Of a stretch of 25,521 nucleotides of DNA, positions 16,613 to 24,129 are shown one piece after another. Under the pieces are notes generated by a model. The model did no database searches. It was not told the DNA's origin and saw only the letters and a list, made by a program, of their open reading frames with translations. The DNA comes from an uncultured Oscillibacter sp. (GTDB taxonomy: Bacteria; Bacillota; Clostridia; Oscillospirales; Oscillospiraceae), in the NCBI GenBank assembly GCA_910587875.1, contig CAJUOD010000035.1, positions 1-25,521 of the forward strand. The letters are read 5' to 3'. Numbering within the stretch: the first letter of the stretch is position 1; the number at the start of each line of letters is the position of its first letter. Both the position numbers and the translations under genes were made by a program.

Positions 16613-17953
16613 TCATTGATATTTTCTCTCCAGCCGCCTGGCCAAAAGCCGCACATCCGGGCGCTGGCTGTAACGCCGTTCCGTCTCCGCAATCTGCGCG
16701 TCGCCCCCCTGATACCACACCGCCGGCAGGGCCGGATACGCCTGCCGGATACCGGCGATGACGTCCCGCGCCCGCGTCTCGATCAGCCGGGGGTCGGGAA
16801 TCGTCCGGATATCCAGCGTGACGACACACACGTTTCCTATCGCCACGCCGTCCTCCCTTCGGGGAACGAAGGTCAGACCGATATGGTCGCTCCCGTTCAG
16901 GCCGACGGTCAGGTCATAGCAGTCCAGAGGCTCCTCCCGGGGCTCCCCCCGGAAGCGGGAACGCTCCACCTGATAGCCCTCCTCCGTCAGGAACTCCTCG
17001 GCGGTTTCCGCCATCCGGCAGCGGAGATCCGAATAGATCCGCTCGCTCTGAATACAGGATATCGCCGCCGTCAGCCGGGCCGAGAGACGGTGCAGCCCGT
17101 CGATCTCCCGCGCCAGGCGAAATCCCTTGACAAACGCCTCCCGGCCCTCCGCCGGGCTGCCGGCCTGTCCGGCGCGCTCCGCAATCTCCCGGGCCTCCAA
17201 AATTTCCTCTCGGATCTCCCGGTAGGTCCCCCGGCTCCAGTAATCCCGCTCTCCGTCCTCCAGCCTGAACTCTCCGTAAGGCGTCCGGATCACGCTGTCC
17301 TCAAAGCGCAACATGGTCTCGTAGAGCCCGGAGGCAACGCCGGAATACACCTCATACATTTCCAGCCATTCCCGCCGGCTCTCCTGGACATTCACCGCCA
17401 GGAGCTCAAGCTCCGTCTGAGCGGCCGCCGCGGTGGCCGCCGCCGCGTCATACATGCCCTTCTCCAGCATCCGCCGCGCGGACTCCAGCTGCTCCTGAAA
17501 AATCTCAAACTGTCCCGGGCAGAAAAACGCGTGGGGCATCTCCCGGACCGCTTCCTCCTGGGCCGAGGCCCGGCGGAAAGCGCTCTCCGCCATCTCACGG
17601 CCCGCGCGGCTCCGGTTTTCTTCCCGGCGGCGGGTCTCCTCGATCTCCGCCCGCAGCGCCTGGTTCGCCTCCTGGAGCTGCCGGAGCAGCTGCCGGCGCT
17701 CCTCCTGGGCGGCGGCGTTCACGCTGCGCAGCTCCTCCGCCTGCCGCCGCAGCTCCTCCGCCATTTCCTCCCGCACTCTCCGCAGGGTCTCCAGCCGGGA
17801 CGCCTCCACGCGCCGCAGCTGGTCCTCCATCCGCTTCAGCTGGGCCTTATTCTGGGAGATCAGCTCCCGGCGCTGCCGATCCTGCCGGGCCGCCAGCTCC
17901 TGCAGGCGGGCTTCCAGATCCCGTATCCTGCGCCGGTACTCCTCCTCCGTCAT
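16613..17953 (-). CDS. Coiled-coil protein with C-terminal globular domain
   Basis: A 446-aa protein. Residues 1-~135 form a long Arg/Glu/Gln-rich coiled coil (RRIRDLEARLQELAARQDRQ and on). Residues ~140-215 are helical around EIFQEQLESARRMLEKGMYD. The C-terminal ~130 residues look globular with strands: EEGYQVERSRF, DCYDLTVGLNGSDHIGLTFV and NVCVVTLDIRT. There is no signal or membrane segment. The ATG at 17953 follows GGAGG with 8-nt spacing; an in-frame ATG at 17974 lacks a better site. Its first 107 nt overlap the end of the preceding gene in another frame. Family not recognised; it is a paralogue of the 504-aa membrane-anchored protein. Confidence 0.8.
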   Translation of the reverse strand: MTEEEYRRRIRDLEARLQELAARQDRQRRELISQNKAQLKRMEDQLRRVEASRLETLRRVREEMAEELRRQAEELRSVNAAAQEERRQLLRQLQEANQALRAEIEETRRREENRSRAGREMAESAFRRASAQEEAVREMPHAFFCPGQFEIFQEQLESARRMLEKGMYDAAAATAAAAQTELELLAVNVQESRREWLEMYEVYSGVASGLYETMLRFEDSVIRTPYGEFRLEDGERDYWSRGTYREIREEILEAREIAERAGQAGSPAEGREAFVKGFRLAREIDGLHRLSARLTAAISCIQSERIYSDLRCRMAETAEEFLTEEGYQVERSRFRGEPREEPLDCYDLTVGLNGSDHIGLTFVPRREDGVAIGNVCVVTLDIRTIPDPRLIETRARDVIAGIRQAYPALPAVWYQGGDAQIAETERRYSQRPDVRLLARRLERKYQ

Positions 17954-19019
17954 ACTCCGCACCTCCCAGCTCACGCTCCAGCGGCACCGTGCCGTCTCCC
18001 TGGAGGATCGCCGACTGCACGTTCCGGTTGATGGCCTCCCGCAGGCGGATCACCTGCCCAAGGCGTCTCTCGATCCCATCCAGCGCCCCGTGGGCCTCGT
18101 CAATCATCTTCCCGATGGTCTTCCCCTTGAAAAACGGCTCCTCCCGCATCAGGGCCAGGATGTCCTCATTCGACTCCAGCTGCCCCCGAAGCTCCTCCAG
18201 ATCCTCCTCCGTCTTCTGGATGTCCAGGGTCCGGAGCTCCTCCGCACTCTCGGCGGCGCTGAGCTCCTCCCGCAGCCGTATCAGCTCCCGTTCGGCGTCC
18301 TCCGCCTTCCGCAGCTTCTCCCTCAGCTGCTCGCTCAAGTTCTCCCGCTGGGCGTCCAGTCCTCCGGTCAGCTCCTCCAGCCCGCACGCGGCCGTTTCCT
18401 CCAGCCGGGCCTGGCAGTTTTCCAGCTGGACGCGGCATTCCTCCAGCCGCCCCCTGGTCTCGGAAAGCTCCCGCTCCGCGTCAAGGCGGGCCTTCTCCTG
18501 CCTCGCCAGATCCGCCCGAAGGCCCTGAAGCTCTCCCTCCAGCGCCCGGATCCGGCTTGCGGCGCCGGGGTCCCGGGCGGGTTCCGCCGCGGGTGGGGCC
18601 GGCATCGGGATCGACTCGTCCGCCGTCTCGGCGAAGACGGCGCCCGGGACAAACCAAAGGCCGCTCACGTTCTGATAGCGCCGTCTCTCTCCCGGCTTCC
18701 CCAGCAGACTGACCTCCAGCTCCTCCACCTCGTCCCGGAAGGAGAGGTGAAGGAGTCCCTTCGACTCCCTCCGGCCCATCAGCGTCAGCCGGACCGGACT
18801 GTCTCCAGGGCCGACTTCCGCCATCCATTTCGTGATCTGGTAAAGCCTTCTCGTTTTTCCTTTCTGATCCACCTGGCACGAGGAGCCTCCCGCAGCCTCC
18901 AGATCGGAGATATGCCGGGTGTCTCCCTTGACCTCCAGCCCGAAAGCGTGCCAGGATTTCCACTCCACCCGATACAGGGTGTTTGGAGAATTATCCCCAT
19001 GTCTCCACTCCTGCCTCAT
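17847..19019 (-). CDS. Coiled-coil protein with N-terminal beta-rich domain
   Basis: A 390-aa protein. Residues 1-~135 look like a beta-rich domain (YRVEWKSWHAFGLEVKG, PVRLTLMGRRESKGLLHLSF, SGLWFVPGAVF) and are not assigned to a family. Residues ~155-310 are continuous coiled coil (Leu/Glu/Arg heptads). The last ~38 residues (GGAEYDGGGVPAQDTGSGS and on) are low-complexity Gly/Ala/Pro and are read entirely within the overlap with the next gene, so they may be a stop-loss extension. The start ATG overlaps the radical-SAM stop by four bases (ATGA). It is probably cytoplasmic and a structural partner of the two other coiled-coil proteins. Confidence 0.78.
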   Translation of the reverse strand: MRQEWRHGDNSPNTLYRVEWKSWHAFGLEVKGDTRHISDLEAAGGSSCQVDQKGKTRRLYQITKWMAEVGPGDSPVRLTLMGRRESKGLLHLSFRDEVEELEVSLLGKPGERRRYQNVSGLWFVPGAVFAETADESIPMPAPPAAEPARDPGAASRIRALEGELQGLRADLARQEKARLDAERELSETRGRLEECRVQLENCQARLEETAACGLEELTGGLDAQRENLSEQLREKLRKAEDAERELIRLREELSAAESAEELRTLDIQKTEEDLEELRGQLESNEDILALMREEPFFKGKTIGKMIDEAHGALDGIERRLGQVIRLREAINRNVQSAILQGDGTVPLERELGGAEYDGGGVPAQDTGSGSPPAGAGGPAGSAAPGADLPE

Positions 19020-19633
19020 GTCGCTTCCCCTATCCTTTTGATGTTCTCCCAGATTTCCGCCTGCTCCCGTCCCGGAACGCCGGCCAACAGGCTCCCCGTC
19101 CTGGACAGGTGCAGCTCCACACGGCGGCCCTCCGCCTGACCGTAGTAGCTGTCCAGCTCTCGGAGGTAGCGGTCCGTCAGCGGGAGCAGCCTCTGGTTCT
19201 CCGAGCCCCGGTAGGGCTGGTTCCGGTCCAGCTCCCTGCGGTAGGGCCCGTCGATCAGCAGGTCGATCTGGCGGAGGAAGCCGCCCACGGCCGCCTCCCG
19301 TTTCGCCTTCTCCAGCAGCTCCTCATAGACAAAGCCCGTGTAGACGATAACGCCGCAGTCCTTTTCCCGCCGGATGCGATCCACCATTTCCGCCAGGGCC
19401 TCCGCCTGGAGCATCGGCTCCCCGCCGCTGATGGTCAGCCCGCACGCGCCGCTGTCCAGATACCACTGCGCCGCCTCCGCCGCCGTGGTCTCAAAAAAGC
19501 TCCCGGACTTATAGCGCCCTCCGATGCAGCCCTCGCAGGAAAAGCAGCAGCCATACACCCACAGTACCGCCCGGTTTCCCGGCCCCAGCACGGCGCAGCT
19601 CTCGAGCCGCCCGCCATAGCGCAGGACGCTCAT
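19016..19633 (-). CDS. Radical SAM protein, activating-enzyme (NrdG/PflA-like) type
   Basis: A 205-aa protein, short as in anaerobic ribonucleotide reductase activases. The N-terminal motif Cys29-x3-Cys33-x2-Cys36 (within VYGCCFSCEGCIGG) binds the SAM-coordinating 4Fe-4S cluster. SGGEPMLQ is the typical SAM-binding GGE motif, and LLIDGPYRREL matches the conserved segment of this family. No glycyl-radical enzyme (no RVxGY-type C-terminal motif) is encoded in the window, so the substrate is likely another protein of the operon or an activase target elsewhere. It overlaps both neighbours by four bases (ATGA), implying tight co-translation with the pseudokinase-like and coiled-coil proteins. Confidence 0.9.
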   Translation of the reverse strand: MSVLRYGGRLESCAVLGPGNRAVLWVYGCCFSCEGCIGGRYKSGSFFETTAAEAAQWYLDSGACGLTISGGEPMLQAEALAEMVDRIRREKDCGVIVYTGFVYEELLEKAKREAAVGGFLRQIDLLIDGPYRRELDRNQPYRGSENQRLLPLTDRYLRELDSYYGQAEGRRVELHLSRTGSLLAGVPGREQAEIWENIKRIGEAT

Positions 19634-20673
19634 ACTCTGCCGCCCAGCAGGATAAACTTCTGGGGCGCGAGCATCTTCTCATCCTCGTCCAGGACGCTGA
19701 CCAAAAGCCGTCTTCCCGCCATGTCGTATCGCAGGGACACGCAGCATTTGCGGTAGGCAGAAACTGTGGCGGGCCTCCTTACCGTAAACTGCTCTACGCA
19801 GCGCGGTTTCCGGTCCGCCCCAACCTGAAACACACGGAATTGGCAAGCGTCGAGGCCGGCGAACAGATTCAGCCGGTTGCTTCCCCCGTCCCAGTTCAGG
19901 CAGAGGAACCTCTGAAACTGGGCCTGCGCGCTCCCCGCCGGGGCGGCAATGCCGGAGTACACCCACAGGCCCGTCTCGCTGAACTTCCCCACAGGGACCT
20001 CATAGCGGTGCCGGCCCGGCCGGTAGGGAATTTGAACCGGCTGCGTCACAGGGACATAGCTCTCTCCGCCCAGGGTCACCACCCCCGTGGGATGCAGGTT
20101 CTCAATGCTGCGTCCGGACAGGGTCCGCGTCTCGGCCCCCACCACCCGTCCGCCGCAGGTATATCGAATCTCCGCCGTTTCCGGCACCTTCTCCGCCAGG
20201 TATTTCAGGAAGGACACCAGGCCCTCCTCCCGCTTTCCGGGGTCCACCGCCGTCAGCTGGCTGACGGCACGCCCGAAGGGAATCTCTCCCGTGTCCTCGG
20301 GCATAATGACGCAGCTCCTTCTGTCGGCGTGCTCCGCCAGCTCCAGGGCCGTGAGGCCCTTCCGGCTGTAGTAATCGGTCTTATAATAGAGGAAATAGGC
20401 GAACATGCCCAGCAGGAACCACTGATGGGGCTTGTCCGGCTTCAGGGGGAGGCCGCTCCGGATCGCCTCCGGCGGCCAGAACGCCAGGTTCCCACCCGGC
20501 TTGTCCCGGCTTTCCAGAGGGGTTCCCTCCCTGTCCAGCAGGACCTCCCTCGGGCTGTTGCCGATGAACCGGTTTTCGTCGATGAGGTTCGCCAGCGAGA
20601 ACAGGATGTCGCACTTTTCCTCCTCCGCGGCGCCTTCCATCGTCTTTTCCAACAAGCTCTTTATGTCCTCCAT
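19630..20673 (-). CDS. Kinase-C-lobe-like (pseudokinase) protein with beta-rich C-terminus
   Basis: A 347-aa protein. Residues ~22-160 resemble the C-terminal lobe of a Ser/Thr kinase: ILFSLANLIDENRFIGNSPR at the catalytic-loop position followed by EVLLDREG, then FWPPEAI for the APE motif, QWFLLGMFAYFLYY for helix F, and IPFGRAVSQLTAVDPGKR for the DP..R segment. The HRD aspartate, the loop asparagine and a clear DFG are absent, and there is no N-lobe, so it would be catalytically dead. Residues ~165-347 look beta-rich (VVTLGGESYVPVTQPVQI and on) and end LLGGRV. There are no membrane segments. The kinase comparison is pattern-based and needs a profile search. The stop overlaps the radical-SAM start. 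Confidence 0.7.
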   Translation of the reverse strand: MEDIKSLLEKTMEGAAEEEKCDILFSLANLIDENRFIGNSPREVLLDREGTPLESRDKPGGNLAFWPPEAIRSGLPLKPDKPHQWFLLGMFAYFLYYKTDYYSRKGLTALELAEHADRRSCVIMPEDTGEIPFGRAVSQLTAVDPGKREEGLVSFLKYLAEKVPETAEIRYTCGGRVVGAETRTLSGRSIENLHPTGVVTLGGESYVPVTQPVQIPYRPGRHRYEVPVGKFSETGLWVYSGIAAPAGSAQAQFQRFLCLNWDGGSNRLNLFAGLDACQFRVFQVGADRKPRCVEQFTVRRPATVSAYRKCCVSLRYDMAGRRLLVSVLDEDEKMLAPQKFILLGGRV

Positions 20674-20681
20674 CCCCTTTC

Positions 20682-20888
20682 TCAGCCTCTGAAGATTCCC
20701 CGCAGGAAATAGATGATCACCCCGATCATCACCAAAGACACGATCAGGGAGCTGACAGCCGCTCCGGCGCTGCTGGAGAGGGCGGCATACAGCTCACGCC
20801 CATGGATGATCACCGACAGCATCACCAGTACGGCAAATATGATCCCCCATGCAATCAGAAACCGTCTGATTTTTCTCCAGATATCCAT
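20682..20888 (-). CDS. Small two-TM membrane protein (68 aa)
   Basis: Residues ~10-28 and ~41-63 are hydrophobic membrane segments separated by a short loop (HGRELYAALSSSAG). The N-terminus MDIWRKIRR is basic, so it should be cytoplasmic, with both termini inside. An AGAGGA ribosome site lies upstream of the ATG. It sits 6 nt after the proline-rich membrane protein and 8 nt before the pseudokinase-like gene. No family recognised; it is supported by consistent hydropathy, the ribosome site and packing in the operon. Confidence 0.7.
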   Translation of the reverse strand: MDIWRKIRRFLIAWGIIFAVLVMLSVIIHGRELYAALSSSAGAAVSSLIVSLVMIGVIIYFLRGIFRG

Positions 20889-20894
20889 AGGCCG

Positions 20895-21398
20895 TCATCC
20901 TCTTCCTCTAAAAATATATAGGCCCACGGCAGCGAGTACCAGAAGGAGCAGCAGATGGATCAGCACATTTGCCGCCCAATAGACCATCCGCGCCAGCGCC
21001 AGCATGACGGCGGACCAGTTGAGCGCAATGGCGATCAGGCCGATCACCGTGAGAATCAGCAGCGCCAGGTCAACTCCCCACAGGGGCGGAAGCCGTTCCA
21101 TCAGCCTCCTCAGCTCCGGAGAGGGCTCCCACTCCCGCCGGACGGAGGGCCGGGTTCCCCCAGGGCCTCTCCCGCCGAAAGCGCCCGGGATCTCCCCCTC
21201 GCGGGCGGCGGCATGCTGCCGGGGCGGAGGCGGGGGCGGAGGCGGAGGGGGCGGGGGCGGCGGAGCCGCTTTGGACGCGGGGCGTTTCGGACCGGCGGGC
21301 GGAGCCTTCCCGGCCGAAGACGGCCTGCGGACCTCCTCTTCCGTCTCCTGCGGAGCCACGCCGTATTTTTTCATGAGATCGCTTCTGCGCGGCACCAC
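20895..21398 (-). CDS. Proline-tract protein with two C-terminal TM segments
   Basis: A 167-aa protein. The N-terminal ~100 residues are polar and disordered-looking, with a run of 14 consecutive prolines at ~46-59. Two membrane segments follow (about 108-127, VDLALLILTVIGLIAIALNW, and 139-162). The N-terminal part would be cytoplasmic and could bind proline-recognising or coiled-coil partners. Start: GTG at 21398 lies 6 nt after AAGGGGG. A GTG at 21404 is adjacent to that site, and an ATG at 21368 lacks one. Fourteen prolines normally stall ribosomes unless EF-P acts, so expression may depend on EF-P (known behaviour of polyproline; inference here). Family unknown. Confidence 0.72.
   Translation of the reverse strand: MVPRRSDLMKKYGVAPQETEEEVRRPSSAGKAPPAGPKRPASKAAPPPPPPPPPPPPPPRQHAAAREGEIPGAFGGRGPGGTRPSVRREWEPSPELRRLMERLPPLWGVDLALLILTVIGLIAIALNWSAVMLALARMVYWAANVLIHLLLLLVLAAVGLYIFRGRG
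21222..21263 (-). repeat. Polyproline-encoding low-complexity tract
   Basis: Fourteen consecutive proline codons (all CCN, mostly CCG, CCC and CCT) form a G/C-only-like tract on both strands. It is prone to length change by slippage and could vary between strains. Confidence 0.85.
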
Positions 21399-21427
21399 AG
21401 CCACCCCCTTGCAAGCACGCTGTCCTG

Positions 21428-22609
21428 TCAGTCCATATGCCTTACCAAAAGAATCGTATCCCGATGGGCGCCATAGAGAACGGCGTCAAAACCGACCGTC
21501 TCCGCCGGTTCCACCCGAAGCCTGCCCGGCTCCGCGCTGGGGGACCAGCTGGTCTCCGTCAGCAGGGAGAACAGCTTCGCCGGCCTGCCTCCGCTCTCTA
21601 TGGGCTCGTAGTGGGTATAGGTCCCCAGAGGCCGCAGTGCGGCCTCCAGGTCGCCGCCGGACAGCTCCCCGTTCAGCAGGATCATCCGGCTCTGGAAGCC
21701 GCCGCTCCCATCCTCTCCCAGCAGGGCGGCGTTGGGCAGGGAGAGCCCGGTCTCCACGCCCCGAAGCCTCAGCTCCCTGAGCTCCCGGCGCAGGGGGTCC
21801 CCCTCCGACAGCGGGAGGCCGTCCAGCACGACTCTGGGCGGGCGGGCGCAGTCCAGCGCGATCTGAAGCTCCTGGGAAAAATAGGCGCTGACCAGCTCCG
21901 GAAACTGCGAGCGGATATTCACCAGGTAAACGCCGTCCGGTTTGAGTTCGGCGGCGGATAAATTATACTCTGTGGCGCACTCCCCATCGCTCATGGGCAG
22001 CAGGGCGCCGGATACCTGCCGCAGCACGATCCTGAATTGAACGCCGGCCTGCGCGCAGCGGGCGATCTGGTCGATCGAGCGGGCGGACGCGCCTCTGTTC
22101 TGTCCAATCTGGGCAATCTGGGCGTCCGTGTAGCCCGCCAGGGCGGAAAGCGAGGCGAGGCTGGGCTCATAGCAGCAGCTGAGAATGTCGATGAACGCGT
22201 GGATATACGCCGGCATCTCCCCATCGCCGCACCGCAGCAGCTCCGCCGCCCGGAGCAGGAAGCGGGCGATGTTCTCCGGGCTCCACCGGTAGAAAAAATG
22301 GTAATTGCGGTAGTCCGGGGAGCTGACCAGCAGATACCCGCCGGCCCCGCCGCCCATGCGGGCAATCATTTCCCGCTCCAGCAGGCTGGAGCCGGTGAGC
22401 ACTACGGTGGGCCCCGCGCCCCGGCGCATCTCATGGCACAGCTTGGCGCACAGCGCATCCGCCCGGGCCGCCTCCGTCCCGCCCGTGAGGAGGAAGCTGC
22501 CCCAGGCCCCCTCCCAGAACCGCTGGAAGCCGAACCGGTTCACCGTGCGGACATTGCGGGCCTCATTGAGGCGGGCGCATTTTTTCTGGATGTCTCCCCT
22601 GCTTGCCAT
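21428..22609 (-). CDS. Degenerate VirD4/TraG-like ATPase, probable inactive paralogue
   Basis: A 393-aa protein. Its layout parallels the VirD4-like ATPase encoded next to it: a strand-loop FLLTGGTEAARAD (38-51) occupies the place of the P-loop but lacks the GKS/T lysine. PTVVLTGSS and YLLVSSPDYRNYHFFYRW match the segment after the P-loop. VVLDGLPL (260-267) stands where Walker B should be, with Gly in place of the catalytic Glu. The C-terminal 90 residues are divergent. It should therefore bind nucleotide poorly or not at all, and may pair with the active ATPase in a mixed ring. ATG after GGAGGG. The relationship is judged by eye and is not certain. Confidence 0.65.
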   Translation of the reverse strand: MASRGDIQKKCARLNEARNVRTVNRFGFQRFWEGAWGSFLLTGGTEAARADALCAKLCHEMRRGAGPTVVLTGSSLLEREMIARMGGGAGGYLLVSSPDYRNYHFFYRWSPENIARFLLRAAELLRCGDGEMPAYIHAFIDILSCCYEPSLASLSALAGYTDAQIAQIGQNRGASARSIDQIARCAQAGVQFRIVLRQVSGALLPMSDGECATEYNLSAAELKPDGVYLVNIRSQFPELVSAYFSQELQIALDCARPPRVVLDGLPLSEGDPLRRELRELRLRGVETGLSLPNAALLGEDGSGGFQSRMILLNGELSGGDLEAALRPLGTYTHYEPIESGGRPAKLFSLLTETSWSPSAEPGRLRVEPAETVGFDAVLYGAHRDTILLVRHMD

Positions 22610-22645
22610 AGACAGCCCTCCGAAGCCGCCGGGCGGCGTAAAGTC

Positions 22646-24115
22646 TCAAAGGATGGTGTGGGGCGCGCGGAAATCCTGGAATTGAAACAGGAAGGGCTTC
22701 TCCCCCGTCAGGCTGACCGCCGCCTCCCCCACCCGAAGGTCCAGGAAATCCCAGTCCTCGATGACTCGTCCCTCCCGCTGGAGGGAGACCGGCTGATCCA
22801 GGGAGCGGTAGTTCAGATGGCAGACGTTTCCGCCGAAGCGCTCCGAGACATATCTGCGGGACTCGAAGTCCGGCATTTGAAAGGCGAAGCAGTTCATAAA
22901 CCCGGAGAGAATCGCCCGGCCCCGCTCCTCCCCGTAGCCGGCGTATATCTGGCTGACGCTCTGGAGCCCCGCGAACATCCTGACGCCCAGGCTCCGTCCG
23001 AAGTTCAGCGCGTCGTCGATATGGAGCAGCCTGGGCAGGAGCTTGAACTCGTCAATCACAAAAAACAAATTGCCCGGCCGCCGGCCCTCCTGTCCCAGCG
23101 CCTCCTTCAGGGCCAGGTCGAACAAGAGCCGGTAAACCGGCTCCAGCACCTCCCCGGCGCTCAGGTCATACTCAACGAACACCACCGTCCGGCCTCCGCC
23201 GCTCCCCCGGTTCCGCACCAGGGAACACATGGAAAACCCGTTCCCCGGCCGGTCCTGGGCGAAAACACCGGTGAACAGGTCGCTGCACATCGCATTCAGG
23301 TAGCCAAACACGCCCAGCGCCTGGGGCGTCAGCCTCTGCTGCGCGCCCAGGGACGGGTCCCCAAAATAGAGCTGGGCGCTGGTGAAATCCGGGTTGCGCC
23401 GGATCATCTCCGTGTACTCCCGGAGGCCCGCGCTTTTGATCCAATCAGCCAGGGCCCGGTTGTTCAGCCGGGAGCGGTCCCCGCTCTCCCGGGCCCGCCG
23501 CTCGAAGTCGATCAGCAGCTTGGCCGTCAGGTCCGCCGCCGCCTGGGTGAAAAAGGGCTGCGTCTCGGACTCCCGCCCGGCGAAGAGCTGCTTGCCAATC
23601 TCCTTGGCCGCCAGCTCTCCGGCGGCGGAGAATCCGCCGTCCTCCTCCAGCTCTCCGAAGATGTTCCAGCAGCGGGACAGCCCCTCATAGCTCCGCCCAT
23701 GCCCGATCACAATGTGGTTCGGATCGTAGTCCCTGTAAAAGCTCCGGAAAAAATCGCCCTTGGCGTCGAAAATAAAGAGGATGTCCTCCGCTGTCTGCTG
23801 GCTCATCAGGGACTCGATTATGAGATGAAACACGTTGCTCTTTCCGGAGCCGGTCCCTCCCAAAAGCAGCAGATGCCTGGACAGCGGGGAGCCCCCCAGG
23901 CCGAAACGCCTCCCCGCGGCGTCCTCGAAAAGGATTCTGGGCCTCGGGAGGCCCAGTGCGGTGTGCTGCGGCACGGGGTTGGAGCGGATATCCTCCCCGA
24001 AAACAATCTGCTTTTCCACGCCGTCTCCCGCCTCGCGGGGCGGGCGGAGGGGAGCGCTCCCGGGCCCCCGCGGGTGAAGGAACGCCTCAAAATCGTAAGC
24101 AGAAATTCTCTCCAC
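22646..24115 (-). CDS. VirD4/TraG/TraD-like P-loop ATPase (coupling-protein family)
   Basis: A 489-aa protein. Walker A is LLLGGTGSGKSN (Lys92), followed by ILFIFDAKGDFF, the FDxKG segment typical of VirD4/TraG coupling ATPases. Walker B is FFVIDEFKLL (Asp355-Glu356). SLGVRMFAGLQSVSQIYAGY matches the Q-containing sensor region of that family, and the C-terminal ~130 residues correspond to its end. The N-terminal ~70 residues are soluble: unlike VirD4 there are no membrane segments, which the two downstream small membrane proteins may supply. The start is GTG at 24115, 14 nt after the preceding stop. In conjugation these ATPases pump DNA or protein; here no relaxase, VirB4 or integrase gene is present. 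Confidence 0.9.
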   Translation of the reverse strand: MERISAYDFEAFLHPRGPGSAPLRPPREAGDGVEKQIVFGEDIRSNPVPQHTALGLPRPRILFEDAAGRRFGLGGSPLSRHLLLLGGTGSGKSNVFHLIIESLMSQQTAEDILFIFDAKGDFFRSFYRDYDPNHIVIGHGRSYEGLSRCWNIFGELEEDGGFSAAGELAAKEIGKQLFAGRESETQPFFTQAAADLTAKLLIDFERRARESGDRSRLNNRALADWIKSAGLREYTEMIRRNPDFTSAQLYFGDPSLGAQQRLTPQALGVFGYLNAMCSDLFTGVFAQDRPGNGFSMCSLVRNRGSGGGRTVVFVEYDLSAGEVLEPVYRLLFDLALKEALGQEGRRPGNLFFVIDEFKLLPRLLHIDDALNFGRSLGVRMFAGLQSVSQIYAGYGEERGRAILSGFMNCFAFQMPDFESRRYVSERFGGNVCHLNYRSLDQPVSLQREGRVIEDWDFLDLRVGEAAVSLTGEKPFLFQFQDFRAPHTIL

Positions 24116-24129
24116 CCCCCTGAGACCGG

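Noticed and set aside
21222..21263. GC-rich repeat as a CRISPR or other array
   Set aside because: It is simply a run of proline codons inside a gene; there are no spaced direct repeats.
21428..24115. Part of an integrative conjugative element
   Set aside because: A VirD4-like ATPase alone is insufficient; no relaxase, VirB4, integrase, origin of transfer or attachment repeats were seen.
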